DNA of 14,017 bases from Clostridia bacterium (GTDB taxonomy: Bacteria > Bacillota_A > Clostridia > Oscillospirales > CAG-382). The DNA lies in assembly GCA_017614095.1 (NCBI GenBank), contig JAGACN010000016.1:1-14017 (forward strand), read 5' to 3'. This document shows, one piece after another, positions 1 through 7,736 of this stretch. Position numbers and translations under genes: made by a program. Every line of letters starts with the position of its first letter. The first letter of the stretch is position 1. Below the pieces are notes generated by a model. The model did not search any database. It worked only from the letters and a program-made list of their open reading frames with translations, and was not told the origin of the DNA.

Positions 1-1206
1 GACGAGGCCTGCTCGCAGGTATCCATGCACTCGCCCGTGATCAACGAGCTGAGCGCGCTGAAGGACGACATCCGCCGCTTGGAAAAAGAGCAGCAGAATA
101 TGGAAGCCAAAGAGAATATGTCCAACGAGGACTACGCCAGACTGGCGGAGCTCAAGACCGTCTGTCTGCAGAAGAACCAGCGGCTGGACGAACTGACCAT
201 CGAGCGGGACAAGCTGGCTCTGACGGAGCAGGACCTGGCCAGGGTCATCGAGGTTTGGACGGGGATCCCCGCCGCGAACATCGGCGAGAGCGATTACGAA
301 AAGATGAACCGGCTGCCCGACGTGCTGCGCAGCCACATCGTCGGTCAGGACCAGGCCATCGACGAGATCACGCGCGCCATCCGCCGCGCCCGCGCGGGCA
401 TTTCCTACAAAGCCAAGCCCGTATCCTTCATTTTCGCGGGCCCGACCGGCGTCGGAAAAACGCAGCTGGTCAAAGATCTCGCCGCCTATCTGTTCGATAC
501 GCCCGACGCGCTGATCCGGCTGGATATGAGCGAGTATATGGAGAAATATTCCGTTTCGCGGATCCTCGGGTCTCCCCCGGGCTACGTCGGATACGACGAC
601 GCCGGCCAGCTCACCGAAAAAATACGCCGGAAACCCTATTCCGTCGTGCTGTTCGACGAAATCGAAAAAGCGCATCCGGACGTCCTCAACGTCCTGCTTC
701 AGATCCTCGACGACGGGCGCGTCACCGATTCGCACGGCAAGGAAGTCAATTTCGAAAACACCATCATCGTCATGACGACCAACGCCGGAGCCACCGGCGT
801 CCCCGCAGCAGGATTCACCGCCACCTCGCACGACAGCGACGAGACCCGCGTGCGCGCCGCGCTGGATACCTTCCTGCGGCCGGAATTCCTGAACCGCGTG
901 GACGGGATCGTCGTCTTCAACCGGCTGACGAGGGAAAACATCCTCTCCATCTGCCGGATCATGCTGGACGAACTTGCGTCCGTCCTGGCCGAGAAGGGGC
1001 TCGCACTCCGCTACACCGACGCGGTCGTGAACGCCCTGGCGGACAAGGGCTATTCCGAGCGGTACGGGGCCCGGAACCTGCGCCGGGTCATCCAGACCGA
1101 CGTGGAAGATGCCATTGCGGCCGAGCTGATCGCCCGGTACACCGAATCGCTGACCGCGGTCGGCGTGGATCTGGAGGACGGAAAGATCCGGATCACCTGC
1201 CTGTAG
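1..1206 (+). CDS. clpC: ClpC/ClpB-type AAA+ unfoldase, C-terminal part (5' end outside window)
   Basis: The reading frame is open from base 1, so the gene starts upstream; the ATG at 25 is internal. What is visible is the end of the first ATPase module, a short charged coiled-coil linker (about bases 40-230) and the complete second AAA+ module. That module shows Walker A GPTGVGKT (from 439), the GYVGYDDAGQLTE pore-loop region, Walker B VVLFDEIEKAHPD, sensor 1 TTNAG, the arginine finger in RPEFLNRVD, and sensor 2 GARNLRR. Members of this family use ATP to unfold proteins and thread them into ClpP or back to solution. The short linker favours ClpC over ClpB. An AGF tripeptide after sensor 1 sits where ClpP-binding loops carry an IGF/VGF-type tripeptide, which suggests ClpP partnership (inference). 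The usual ctsR-mcsA-mcsB context lies outside the window, so the ClpC name is likely but not proven. Confidence 0.88.
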   Translation, partial: DEACSQVSMHSPVINELSALKDDIRRLEKEQQNMEAKENMSNEDYARLAELKTVCLQKNQRLDELTIERDKLALTEQDLARVIEVWTGIPAANIGESDYEKMNRLPDVLRSHIVGQDQAIDEITRAIRRARAGISYKAKPVSFIFAGPTGVGKTQLVKDLAAYLFDTPDALIRLDMSEYMEKYSVSRILGSPPGYVGYDDAGQLTEKIRRKPYSVVLFDEIEKAHPDVLNVLLQILDDGRVTDSHGKEVNFENTIIVMTTNAGATGVPAAGFTATSHDSDETRVRAALDTFLRPEFLNRVDGIVVFNRLTRENILSICRIMLDELASVLAEKGLALRYTDAVVNALADKGYSERYGARNLRRVIQTDVEDAIAAELIARYTESLTAVGVDLEDGKIRITCL

Positions 1207-1243
1207 CGGACCGGCTGTTTCACAGCGAATATATAAAAGCGGA

Positions 1244-1250
1244 AAGGAGG
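1244..1250 (+). promoter_or_regulatory. Ribosome binding site fixing a TTG start
   Basis: AAGGAGG lies 7 bases before a TTG codon at 1258. No ATG or GTG in the same frame is as well placed, so this site decides that the P-type ATPase homologue starts with TTG. Confidence 0.8.
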
Positions 1251-1257
1251 CCTCCGT

Positions 1258-3894
1258 TTGTCCGAACAACATACCAATCAAAACGAACCTTTCTTTCCGC
1301 AGCTCCTGTCGGCAGAGGAACTGGCCGACTGTCTGCATACCGATCTGAAGACCGGACTGTCGACCAAAGCCGCGAAGATCCGCCGCCGGCACTACGGACG
1401 GAACATCATCCGCGGCGAGATGGATCTCCGCTTCGGCACCAGCATCAAAAACCAGTTCAAGAGTCTGACCTATCTGTTCTTTCTCATTTTATCGTTCGTC
1501 CTCTACCTGTTTGAGCCGCAGACCATTTACCTGGTGGCCTTCTTTTCCGTCCCGCTCGTGCTGCTTGCCGACGCCTTCCTGGAAACCAGAGCCGCCTCGG
1601 AGCTGAACCGGCTCAGCCAGAACGCGTCGCTGACCGCGACGGTCATGCGCGACGGCAAGGGCATCCGGCTGGACAGCCGGCTGCTGGTGCCCGGCGACAT
1701 CCTCTATCTGGAAGACAACCACATCGTTCCGGCGGACTGCCGCATCATCCAGGACGACGGCCGGCTGCTGGTGCTGGAAACGCCCGTCAGCGGCGCTGCA
1801 TCCGCCGTCCGCAAATCCGCCTTCGCGGAAGCGTCCGAAGAGGAAACGATCTCGGCCAATATGCTGTATGCGGGGACCATCCTGCGCGAAGGCAGCTGCT
1901 ACGCCATCGTCTGCGTCACGGGAAAGGAGACCCTGACCCGGCGGATGCACCGGAAGAAGGAGGAATTCCTCCCGCTGCTGCTTCGCCAGACAAGGAACTA
2001 CGCGCGCCTGTCGGCCATCGTCGCCGCCGGCGCATGCTTCCTGGTGATCGTTCTGGGCGGCCTCTTTCAGAAATGGACCGTTTCCGCCCTCTTTGTCACG
2101 GCGGCCGCTTTAAGCGCCGCGTCCCTGTGCGACAGCCTGCTGCCGCTCTCCCTCGCGTCGTTCGTTCACCATCTGCTTCTGATGTCGGAAGACCGGATGA
2201 TCGTCCGGAACCAGGATTCCCTGTCCCGGCTGGCGTCCGTCGACAGCATCATGTGCACCAAAGAGCGGATGCTCCCTCCGAAACGCATTTCGCTGGACTC
2301 CGTCATCGTCAACGGCAAGCTCGTCTCCTCAAGCGAGCCGCCCGACCGCGACGCGTCGGAACTGCTCCTGCTCTCGCTGGCCTGCTCGGACTATCCGAAG
2401 CCGAAACGCGCCTTCGACCGCGCGACGTTCAGCTATCTGAAAGACGCCTGCGTCCCGATGAACGACCTGACCGAGCAATGGTTCCGCATGGATACCGCAC
2501 GCGACGGCGAAGACGAGGTCAACGCCGTTCTCGCCCTGCACGCCGACCATTACACGACCGTGATCAAAGGATCGCCGGAACTCATCCTGTCGCGCTGTGC
2601 CGGCTTTGCCCTGAACGGAAAGGAATACAAACTGACCGACGCCGCCAAACGGAAAATGCTGACGCTCGCGGAAGCGGCGTCGCGTGAAAACGCCTATCTG
2701 CTGGCCATCGCCTCCGGCATCACCTCCGCGGATACCCTGCGCTCTCCGCTTGCGGACAAACGGCTGATCTTCCGGGGCATCCTCGCCTTCCGCACGACCG
2801 TGGAAGTGGACGTGGCCAACGCGGTTTACCGGTGCAATTCGGCCGGGATCGAAACGGTCATGGCCTCCGGGGATCCCTATTATACCGCCGCCAGCATCGG
2901 AAAAAGCACCGGCATCATCCGCAGCGAAGGCGAGATCATCAGTTCGCGTGAAATGAAGGCGCTGGATTACGGCATGTTCGTCATGAACGCCGGCCGCTAC
3001 CGGCTGTTCCTGGAGCCCGAACCCGACCAGTGGCAGGACGTGCTCCGGCTCCGGAAAGAAAGCGGTCGGATCGTCGCCGTCACCGGTGAAAAAACGGAAG
3101 ATCTCGTGCTGCTGCACGACGCGGACATCGCCGTGGTTCCCCAGTCCGCTCCGGACATCCTCAGGGAATCCTCCGACGTTTTGATGAAGGAAAGCGGCCT
3201 GCACGTGCTTGCGGACGGCATCACCAACGCGAAGGCGCTTTGCTTCCGGCTGCGCTGGATCCGCCAGTACGCCGTTTCCGGGTCCGCGCTTCTGCTGACC
3301 GCCCTGCTGATCTCCGTTTTCTTCGGAAACGGCCCTGCCGTCTCCCTGCCGGGCATCCTGTTCGGGGGGCTGTTCGCCAATCTCGCCATCGCCGTCTGCA
3401 TCGCTTTTTCATCCACCAACCGGAAGATCTTGAACCAGAAAGTCCCCGCGTTCCGCGGAACGCTGTCTCCGGAAGAACTGCTGCTGCCGTTGATCCACGG
3501 ACTGGGCGGAGGCGGATGCATCTTCCTGGTCCACCATCTGACCGGCAGTTCGTCGGCGGCGCTGATCACCTTCCTGCTGCTTCAGTTCCTGTACGCATGC
3601 GGCTGCCTGTGGCCGGAAAGCGTCTTCCTGCACCGGCGCTTCGGCTCCCGCCCGCTCTGGATCCTGCTCGCGGTGCTGATCGCGGTGTTTACGCTGCTGC
3701 TCCTGCCGGACGGCATCCGGTCCGCGCTCGGATTCGATCCCGTCTCCTGGATCGGGCTGGCCTATGCGGCCGGAGCTGCCGCCGCGTGGCACCTGCTGAC
3801 CCAGACCATCCGGCTCCTGACCGGCAGACGCAAAAAAGCCGGCCGCGAAGAACCGGCAGAATCCGTTTCCCAAACGCAAAAAGAAGAAGAATAG
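1258..3894 (+). CDS. P-type ATPase homologue with degenerate catalytic motifs (probable pseudo-pump)
   Basis: This 878-residue membrane protein has the full layout of a type II P-type cation ATPase: N-terminal cytosolic segment, M1-M2 (about 70-108), actuator domain with PGDILYLEDNHIVPAD, M3-M4 (about 249-300), P and N domains, and a six-helix C-terminal block from about 671. The scaffold is kept, including the nucleotide-pocket KGSPE (437-441) and a SGD hinge (537-539, normally TGD). The catalytic residues are not. The DKTGTLT phosphorylation motif reads TKERMLP (334-340), so the phosphorylated Asp is Thr. The dephosphorylation motif TGES reads SGAA (178-181). TGDGVND reads TGEKTED (609-615). 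The M4 PEGLP ion-site motif reads DSLLP (292-296). By family knowledge such a protein could not form the aspartyl-phosphate, so active transport is unlikely. The frame is intact with a strong ribosome binding site, which argues against ordinary decay. It lies 51 bases after the Clp gene and 27 before the DUF1858 gene, so co-transcription is likely. The role is unknown; sensing, scaffolding or regulating another pump are guesses. Confidence 0.85.
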   Translation: MSEQHTNQNEPFFPQLLSAEELADCLHTDLKTGLSTKAAKIRRRHYGRNIIRGEMDLRFGTSIKNQFKSLTYLFFLILSFVLYLFEPQTIYLVAFFSVPLVLLADAFLETRAASELNRLSQNASLTATVMRDGKGIRLDSRLLVPGDILYLEDNHIVPADCRIIQDDGRLLVLETPVSGAASAVRKSAFAEASEEETISANMLYAGTILREGSCYAIVCVTGKETLTRRMHRKKEEFLPLLLRQTRNYARLSAIVAAGACFLVIVLGGLFQKWTVSALFVTAAALSAASLCDSLLPLSLASFVHHLLLMSEDRMIVRNQDSLSRLASVDSIMCTKERMLPPKRISLDSVIVNGKLVSSSEPPDRDASELLLLSLACSDYPKPKRAFDRATFSYLKDACVPMNDLTEQWFRMDTARDGEDEVNAVLALHADHYTTVIKGSPELILSRCAGFALNGKEYKLTDAAKRKMLTLAEAASRENAYLLAIASGITSADTLRSPLADKRLIFRGILAFRTTVEVDVANAVYRCNSAGIETVMASGDPYYTAASIGKSTGIIRSEGEIISSREMKALDYGMFVMNAGRYRLFLEPEPDQWQDVLRLRKESGRIVAVTGEKTEDLVLLHDADIAVVPQSAPDILRESSDVLMKESGLHVLADGITNAKALCFRLRWIRQYAVSGSALLLTALLISVFFGNGPAVSLPGILFGGLFANLAIAVCIAFSSTNRKILNQKVPAFRGTLSPEELLLPLIHGLGGGGCIFLVHHLTGSSSAALITFLLLQFLYACGCLWPESVFLHRRFGSRPLWILLAVLIAVFTLLLLPDGIRSALGFDPVSWIGLAYAAGAAAAWHLLTQTIRLLTGRRKKAGREEPAESVSQTQKEEE

Positions 3895-3921
3895 AAACCC
3901 AAGCAAAGGAGGTACCCCCTT

Positions 3922-4125
3922 ATGACCATTCAGAAAACCGACCTGATCGGCGACGTTCTGGACCGCTATCCGCATCTGGCCGTCTATTTCCTGGAGATCG
4001 GCATGCACTGTCTCGGCTGCCCGCACTCCCGCGCCGAAAGCATCGAACAGGCATGCGAAGTCCACGGAACGGACGTTGACGAACTGCTGGAGCAGCTGAA
4101 CCGCGCCGTGGCATCCGGCAACTGA
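3922..4125 (+). CDS. DUF1858 redox-disulfide domain protein
   Basis: This 67-residue cytosolic protein matches the DUF1858 / hybrid-cluster-protein-associated redox disulfide family along its whole length. It has the opening pattern of an I-x-VL-xx-YP helix, then the signature GMHCLGCP with a CxxC pair at Cys30 and Cys33, then an acidic helical tail ending in DVDELLEQLN. In this family the CxxC is thought to support redox or metal-related chemistry, often near hybrid cluster (prismane) protein or the ScdA/YtfE iron-sulfur repair type. Neither partner is visible here. AAAGGAGG at 3905-3912 lies 9 bases before the ATG. Its place between the P-type ATPase homologue and mscL suggests the same transcript. 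The precise function is not known. Confidence 0.85.
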   Translation: MTIQKTDLIGDVLDRYPHLAVYFLEIGMHCLGCPHSRAESIEQACEVHGTDVDELLEQLNRAVASGN

Positions 4126-4181
4126 GCCGCATTCTTTCCGAAAACAAAAAAACAAAACAATAAAACAAAAAGGAGCGTCTT
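4126..4181 (+). other. A-rich leader before mscL
   Basis: This 56-base gap is almost pyrimidine-free from 4140 to 4170, made of A runs broken by C, and ends in AAAAGGAG (4167-4174), the mscL ribosome binding site. No convincing -35/-10 pair or hairpin is seen. An unstructured A-rich leader would favour ribosome loading on mscL (inference). Confidence 0.5.
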
Positions 4182-4634
4182 ATGAAAAAAAGCACATTTT
4201 TCAAGGATTTCAAGGACTTCATCTCCAAAGGCAATATCATTGATATGGCCGTTGGCGTGGTGATCGGCGGCGCGTTCGGAAAGATCGTTACCGGACTCGT
4301 CAACTACATCATCAATCCGCTCATCAGCCTGCTGACCGGCGGCATCAGCCTGGACAGCCTGAAGACCGTTCTCGTCGAAGCGACCGAGGAAGCGGAAGAA
4401 GTCGCCATCGGCTGGGGCCTCTGGATCCAGACCATCATCGACTTCCTGATCGTCGCGTTCTGCATCTTCCTGGTCCTCCGCGCGATCGTCAAAGGCAGAG
4501 AAAAAGCCGAACAGCTGAAGAAAAAGAAAGAAGAAGAGAAGCCTGCCGAACCCGAAGCGCCGGCCGAACCCTCTGTTGAAGAAAAGACTCTGGCTGTTCT
4601 CGGAGAGATCAAAGAACTCCTCGAGAAGAAATGA
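4182..4634 (+). CDS. mscL: Large-conductance mechanosensitive channel MscL
   Basis: MscL forms a homopentameric pore in the cytoplasmic membrane that opens under membrane tension to release solutes during hypo-osmotic shock. The 150-residue length is typical. An amphipathic N-terminal helix (FFKDFKDFISKGN) leads into TM1 with the family signature NIIDMAVGVVIGGAFGKIV, whose small residues and hydrophobic constriction form the gate. A periplasmic loop (about 46-75) follows, then TM2 (about 78-103, beginning WGLWIQTIIDFLIVAF). The C-terminal part is a Lys/Glu-rich linker, a Pro/Glu/Ala-rich spacer and the usual closing helix TLAVLGEIKELLEKK. The start is set by AAAAGGAG a few bases upstream of the ATG. 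The stop overlaps the next start in an ATGA, which implies translational coupling to the kinase gene. Confidence 0.96.
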   Translation: MKKSTFFKDFKDFISKGNIIDMAVGVVIGGAFGKIVTGLVNYIINPLISLLTGGISLDSLKTVLVEATEEAEEVAIGWGLWIQTIIDFLIVAFCIFLVLRAIVKGREKAEQLKKKKEEEKPAEPEAPAEPSVEEKTLAVLGEIKELLEKK

Positions 4635-5581
4635 GTTCCGATTCCTACCTGATCGGTGTTGACGGCGGCGGTTCCAAAACCGCCGTCGTTCTCACGGACC
4701 GCGCGCTGCGTCCGCTCCGCCTGATCACCCGTCCCCGGTCCAATCCCGGGGATATCGGCGTCGAGAACTCGCTTTCCCTCGTCGTCGACGGCTGCAAGGA
4801 TCTGTGTGCCGAAGCGGGCATCGCGCCCGCGTCCGTCCGCGCCCTTTTTGCGGGCATCGCGGGCGGCAGCGCCGGAAACTACGCCCGACAGCTGATCGAC
4901 CGGCTGTCGGCCGCCTTCCCGGATACGCTGTGCGGCGCCTCGGATGACGGGACCAACGTCCTGTACGCGTCCTTCCCCGAAACCGACGGCGTCTGCATCA
5001 TTTGCGGGACCGGCTCCTCCTGCTTCGTCAAGCACAAGGGGAAGATCTACCGGATCGGCGGGTTCGGCCAGTTCGACCTGAAAGGAAACGGGTTCGAGAT
5101 CGGCCGCGCCGCTTTCACCCACGTGTTCCGGGTCCAGGACGGGCGCAGCCCGAACAGCTGGCTGGCCGATGCGGTCAACGGGCGGTTCGACGGAGGCGCC
5201 TACCGGCACATCATGGAGATCAACCGGTACGGGAAAAACGAATTCGCGGCATTCGCCCCGCTGGTATTCGAAGCGGCCGAACAGCACGAAGATCCGTACG
5301 CGCTCGCGCTCTTGAAGGATCAGCTGGGCCATATCGCGGAACTGATCGACAGCGCCGGACGTTTCTTCCCGGGCGATTACGAGGTCTCCCTGTCCGGAGG
5401 CATTATGCGGCATCCGCTTGCCGTGGATCTGATCCGGCAACAGCTCTCAGGCCGGGCCCGTCTCTTCCGTGCGGAAAACGAGCCCTACATCGGCGCCGCG
5501 GCAAAGGCAAACGCTCTTCTGCGCGGCGACGCGCCGCTGATCCTCCCGTCTTTTCTGGCCGCTTCCAGGCAGCCGGACTGA
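4631..5581 (+). CDS. BadF/BadG/BcrA/BcrD-type ATPase (N-acetylglucosamine-kinase-like)
   Basis: This 316-residue cytosolic protein belongs to the ASKHA (actin/hexokinase/Hsp70) fold. The phosphate-1 loop is GVDGGGSKT (residues 9-17). A Ser-Asp-Asp-Gly at 104-107 sits where sugar kinases place the catalytic Asp. Phosphate-2 is CIICGTGSSC (122-131), and the adenosine motif is SLSGGIM (253-259). The best-known relatives phosphorylate N-acetylglucosamine or related amino sugars, which would suit wall recycling, but the substrate cannot be read from the sequence. The usual family stretch GWGxxxGDEGSG is altered to GFGQFDLKGNG (144-154), so the normally acidic GDE triplet is missing, and substrate or activity may differ. 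Translation probably depends on the overlapping mscL stop (ATGA), since only a weak GAGAAG lies upstream. A strong terminator follows directly. Confidence 0.85.
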   Translation: MSSDSYLIGVDGGGSKTAVVLTDRALRPLRLITRPRSNPGDIGVENSLSLVVDGCKDLCAEAGIAPASVRALFAGIAGGSAGNYARQLIDRLSAAFPDTLCGASDDGTNVLYASFPETDGVCIICGTGSSCFVKHKGKIYRIGGFGQFDLKGNGFEIGRAAFTHVFRVQDGRSPNSWLADAVNGRFDGGAYRHIMEINRYGKNEFAAFAPLVFEAAEQHEDPYALALLKDQLGHIAELIDSAGRFFPGDYEVSLSGGIMRHPLAVDLIRQQLSGRARLFRAENEPYIGAAAKANALLRGDAPLILPSFLAASRQPD

Positions 5582-5593
5582 CGCGTTCCGACA

Positions 5594-5634
5594 AAACAAA
5601 GAAGGATTCCGAAAGCAGGAGTCCTTCTTTTGTT
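5594..5634. terminator. Bidirectional intrinsic terminator
   Basis: AAACAAAGAAGGATTCC (5594-5610) pairs with GGAGTCCTTCTTTTGTTT (5617-5634) across a short loop, with one bulge and one G-T pair. The outer A/T arms give a T-rich tail on either strand. It lies between the ends of two converging genes (5581 and 5658) and probably ends both transcripts. Confidence 0.88.
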
Positions 5635-5657
5635 TGTCTCTTCGATTGTCGATCCGG

Positions 5658-6656
5658 TCAATGACCGATCCAGAACAGCGGACGGACGCCGCACGGTTCC
5701 GTCCATTTCAGCGGTTCCTCGCTTTGCTCGCCGCCCGGGCCGATCACCGGCGATGCCCCCGTATCGGACGGATCAGGCATCAGCCACCAGCTGACGGCGG
5801 ACGGTGCCTCGTACGTTCCGTCCGGATCCTGTTCGCCGATTTGTAGAAATCCAGCCGTCAGACCTGCCGCTTCTTCACGGGTCAGCAACCTTAAGAATCC
5901 GGCGGATCCGTCGGCATCGGGATCCGATCCCAATTCCATCATTTCCCGCTCTTCGGCCGTAAAGGCGTCCTCCAAAAAGGCTCCGTTCAGCCAGGAAGCG
6001 GGGATCGAACGCTGCCAGGCCCAGACTTCGGGATCCGGTTCCGCGTCCGGCAGGCTGTCAAACAGCGGCATCGAATCCAGCACGTTCTTCGACAGGACCA
6101 GGATCCGGTCCTCGTCTTTGCCCAGGACGATCCATTCCAGTTCCTCCGCGCCGTTTTCGGGATCCCCGTCCTGTTCCATCCGGCCGAACGACAGAACGTC
6201 TCCGTTTTCATAGACCGCAAGCAGACTCCAGAACTGTTCCCGGCTCACGCCTTTTTTGCACTTTTCAACATAGTCCGCGCTGTCGCGGTAATCGCCGAGA
6301 TAGGAAAAGTACTCCTCGGCCTCGGCATACTGCCGGTCGGCATAGAGCGCACACGCCGTGTTGTAGTCTTCCTCGTTTTGTTTATCATAACAGGCCTTGC
6401 TCCGCTCCGCCGCGTCGGCATACGATCCGAGCGACGCAAACACGCGCGCGGCGTCCTCGTAATTCCCCAGTTCCTCCAGCTGCTCCGCGGCCATGTAGCG
6501 TTCGGCCTGTTCGTCGACGGACTCTTCGGACGCTTCGGAAACGTGCGAAACCGTCGAAACGGGTTCCACGGAAGACTGTCCCATATCCGTGTACCAGCAC
6601 CCGGTCAGCGCCAGCGCGAGAAGGAGCAGACCGGCAGTCAATCGCTTGCTTTTCAC
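5658..6656 (-). CDS. Lipoprotein with TPR-like repeats and a DUF6273 domain
   Basis: Read from the GTG at 6656, the protein begins with a basic n-region (MKSKR), a Leu/Ala core and the lipobox LTGC with Cys20, so it should be lipid-anchored on the outer face of the membrane. An acidic, Ser-rich spacer follows (about 28-50). Two or three helix-turn units of the form LGxYxDAAxxFxxLGxY (about 55-136) resemble the short TPR-like repeats common in Clostridia. The rest resembles DUF6273: ELEWIVLGK, RSIPASWLNGAF, EEREMMELG and the closing GVRPLFWI. The function of that domain is not established. In-frame GTGs at 6665 and 6692 are alternative starts; 6665 would give a GTGA overlap with the upstream stop. 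None has a good ribosome binding site, so translation is probably coupled to the oxidoreductase gene upstream. Start choice rests on the signal peptide. Confidence 0.78.
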   Translation of the reverse strand: MKSKRLTAGLLLLALALTGCWYTDMGQSSVEPVSTVSHVSEASEESVDEQAERYMAAEQLEELGNYEDAARVFASLGSYADAAERSKACYDKQNEEDYNTACALYADRQYAEAEEYFSYLGDYRDSADYVEKCKKGVSREQFWSLLAVYENGDVLSFGRMEQDGDPENGAEELEWIVLGKDEDRILVLSKNVLDSMPLFDSLPDAEPDPEVWAWQRSIPASWLNGAFLEDAFTAEEREMMELGSDPDADGSAGFLRLLTREEAAGLTAGFLQIGEQDPDGTYEAPSAVSWWLMPDPSDTGASPVIGPGGEQSEEPLKWTEPCGVRPLFWIGH

Positions 6657-6661
6657 GGAGG

Positions 6662-7729
6662 TCACCGGATCTGCGGATTCATCTCGTGGCACTTGCGGAT
6701 GATGTCCAGCTGCTGGCGGACCTGCTTCAGCTGAATATCGTGCGGCCGTCCGTTCAGCAGCAGTTCGTAAACCTGATCGTAATAGGTCTGCACGGCCGCG
6801 ATGAACGGCGCCTGCGGATCCCCGTCCCAGGATTCCTCGTACCAGATCAGCTTCTCGCCGCAGTAGGCGGGCAGCTGTTCGTCGTCCACGAACAGCGGAG
6901 TTTTGATCAGATGCTGCTCCGGCGCCTCTTCTTCCAGGAAGTACTTCCAGTCGATGTGCCCCATCGTCCCTTTGAGCGTTCCGCGGGTGCCTTCCACTTT
7001 ATAGGTGTAGCACGGATAGGCGTCGCAGGAGGAAATGTCCAGATCGATGAGCGGCCGGTCCGGAGCGGTCAGGATCAGTTTCACATAGTCTTCCGCGTTT
7101 CCGAACGTATTGCAGCGGTCCATCTTGCAGAAGATCTGCGGCTGGCCGTCGTAATCGTCCAGCAGGTTCAGCGCCTGATCCAGCGGATGCGGTCCCGTAT
7201 TGGCCAGATTGCCGCCGTTGAACTCCAGGCAGCACTGCCAGTCCCATCTGCGCGCATAGCCGTTGAACTGAATGCCGATGTGCACGATCCGGCCGAGTTT
7301 GCCGGAAGCGATGACTTCTTTGACTTTTTCGAAATAGTTGGCGAACCGGCTTTGCTGGAAGACCAGGAAATGGCAGTGATTCGCCTCCGCCGTCCGGCAG
7401 AGGTCGTCGAATTCCTCCACGGTCGGAACGCAGGGCTTCTCGCATAAGACCGAAAATCCGTGGCAAAGCAGATCTTTCGAAATGGCGTAATGGAGATGGC
7501 TCGGCGTGGAATTCACGACCAGATCGATCTCGTCTTTATGGTCGAACAGTTCGGTATAGTCCTCGTAAACGGAGCAGCCGTATTCCTCCGCGGCGCGGAG
7601 ACGTCTCTTCTCCAGCTTCTCGACGACCGCCACTACACGGAACCGTTCGGTATCTTTTTTCAAATGAAATCCGTGAATATCTCTGCCGCTTCGGCCCTGG
7701 CCGATGATCGCGATATGAAACTGCTTCAA
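6662..7729 (-). CDS. Gfo/Idh/MocA-family NAD(P)-dependent oxidoreductase
   Basis: This 355-residue enzyme has the two-domain architecture of the glucose-fructose oxidoreductase / inositol dehydrogenase family. The N-terminal Rossmann fold starts FHIAIIGQGRSG (GxGxxG at 10-15). The conserved EKP motif is at 97-99, with Lys98 the usual catalytic or cofactor-contacting residue. The C-terminal domain carries GPHPLDQALNLL, with His181 and Asp184 in the expected HxxD positions. Such enzymes oxidise or reduce a hydroxyl on a sugar, inositol or related polyol; the substrate is not apparent. The start is TTG, chosen because AGGAGGA lies 7 bases upstream and no ATG is available. The gene has its own extended -10 promoter and is followed with almost no gap by the lipoprotein gene. 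The pairing of a sugar dehydrogenase with a DUF6273 lipoprotein is not one I recognise. Confidence 0.92.
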   Translation of the reverse strand: MKQFHIAIIGQGRSGRDIHGFHLKKDTERFRVVAVVEKLEKRRLRAAEEYGCSVYEDYTELFDHKDEIDLVVNSTPSHLHYAISKDLLCHGFSVLCEKPCVPTVEEFDDLCRTAEANHCHFLVFQQSRFANYFEKVKEVIASGKLGRIVHIGIQFNGYARRWDWQCCLEFNGGNLANTGPHPLDQALNLLDDYDGQPQIFCKMDRCNTFGNAEDYVKLILTAPDRPLIDLDISSCDAYPCYTYKVEGTRGTLKGTMGHIDWKYFLEEEAPEQHLIKTPLFVDDEQLPAYCGEKLIWYEESWDGDPQAPFIAAVQTYYDQVYELLLNGRPHDIQLKQVRQQLDIIRKCHEMNPQIR

Positions 7730-7736
7730 AATGAAA

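Noticed and set aside
255..1514. Plus-strand open frame (419 codons) overlapping the Clp gene in another frame
   Set aside because: Arg/Pro-rich shadow translation; the Clp frame carries all AAA+ motifs and the overlap would run into the next gene.
2251..2290. A local frameshift or sequencing error explaining the loss of DKTGTLT
   Set aside because: Both flanks align to the family in the same frame (SVDSIMC before, KRISLDSVIVNGK after). Another frame gives PKSGCSLRN, vaguely similar, but it still lacks the Asp and would need two compensating indels; the other motifs are lost independently.
4126..4181. A promoter for mscL in the A-rich gap
   Set aside because: No TTGACA-like and TATAAT-like pair at workable spacing could be found; only the ribosome binding site is convincing.
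4304..5440. Minus-strand open frame (378 codons) opposite mscL and the kinase
   Set aside because: It spans two clear plus-strand genes and its translation shows no family features.
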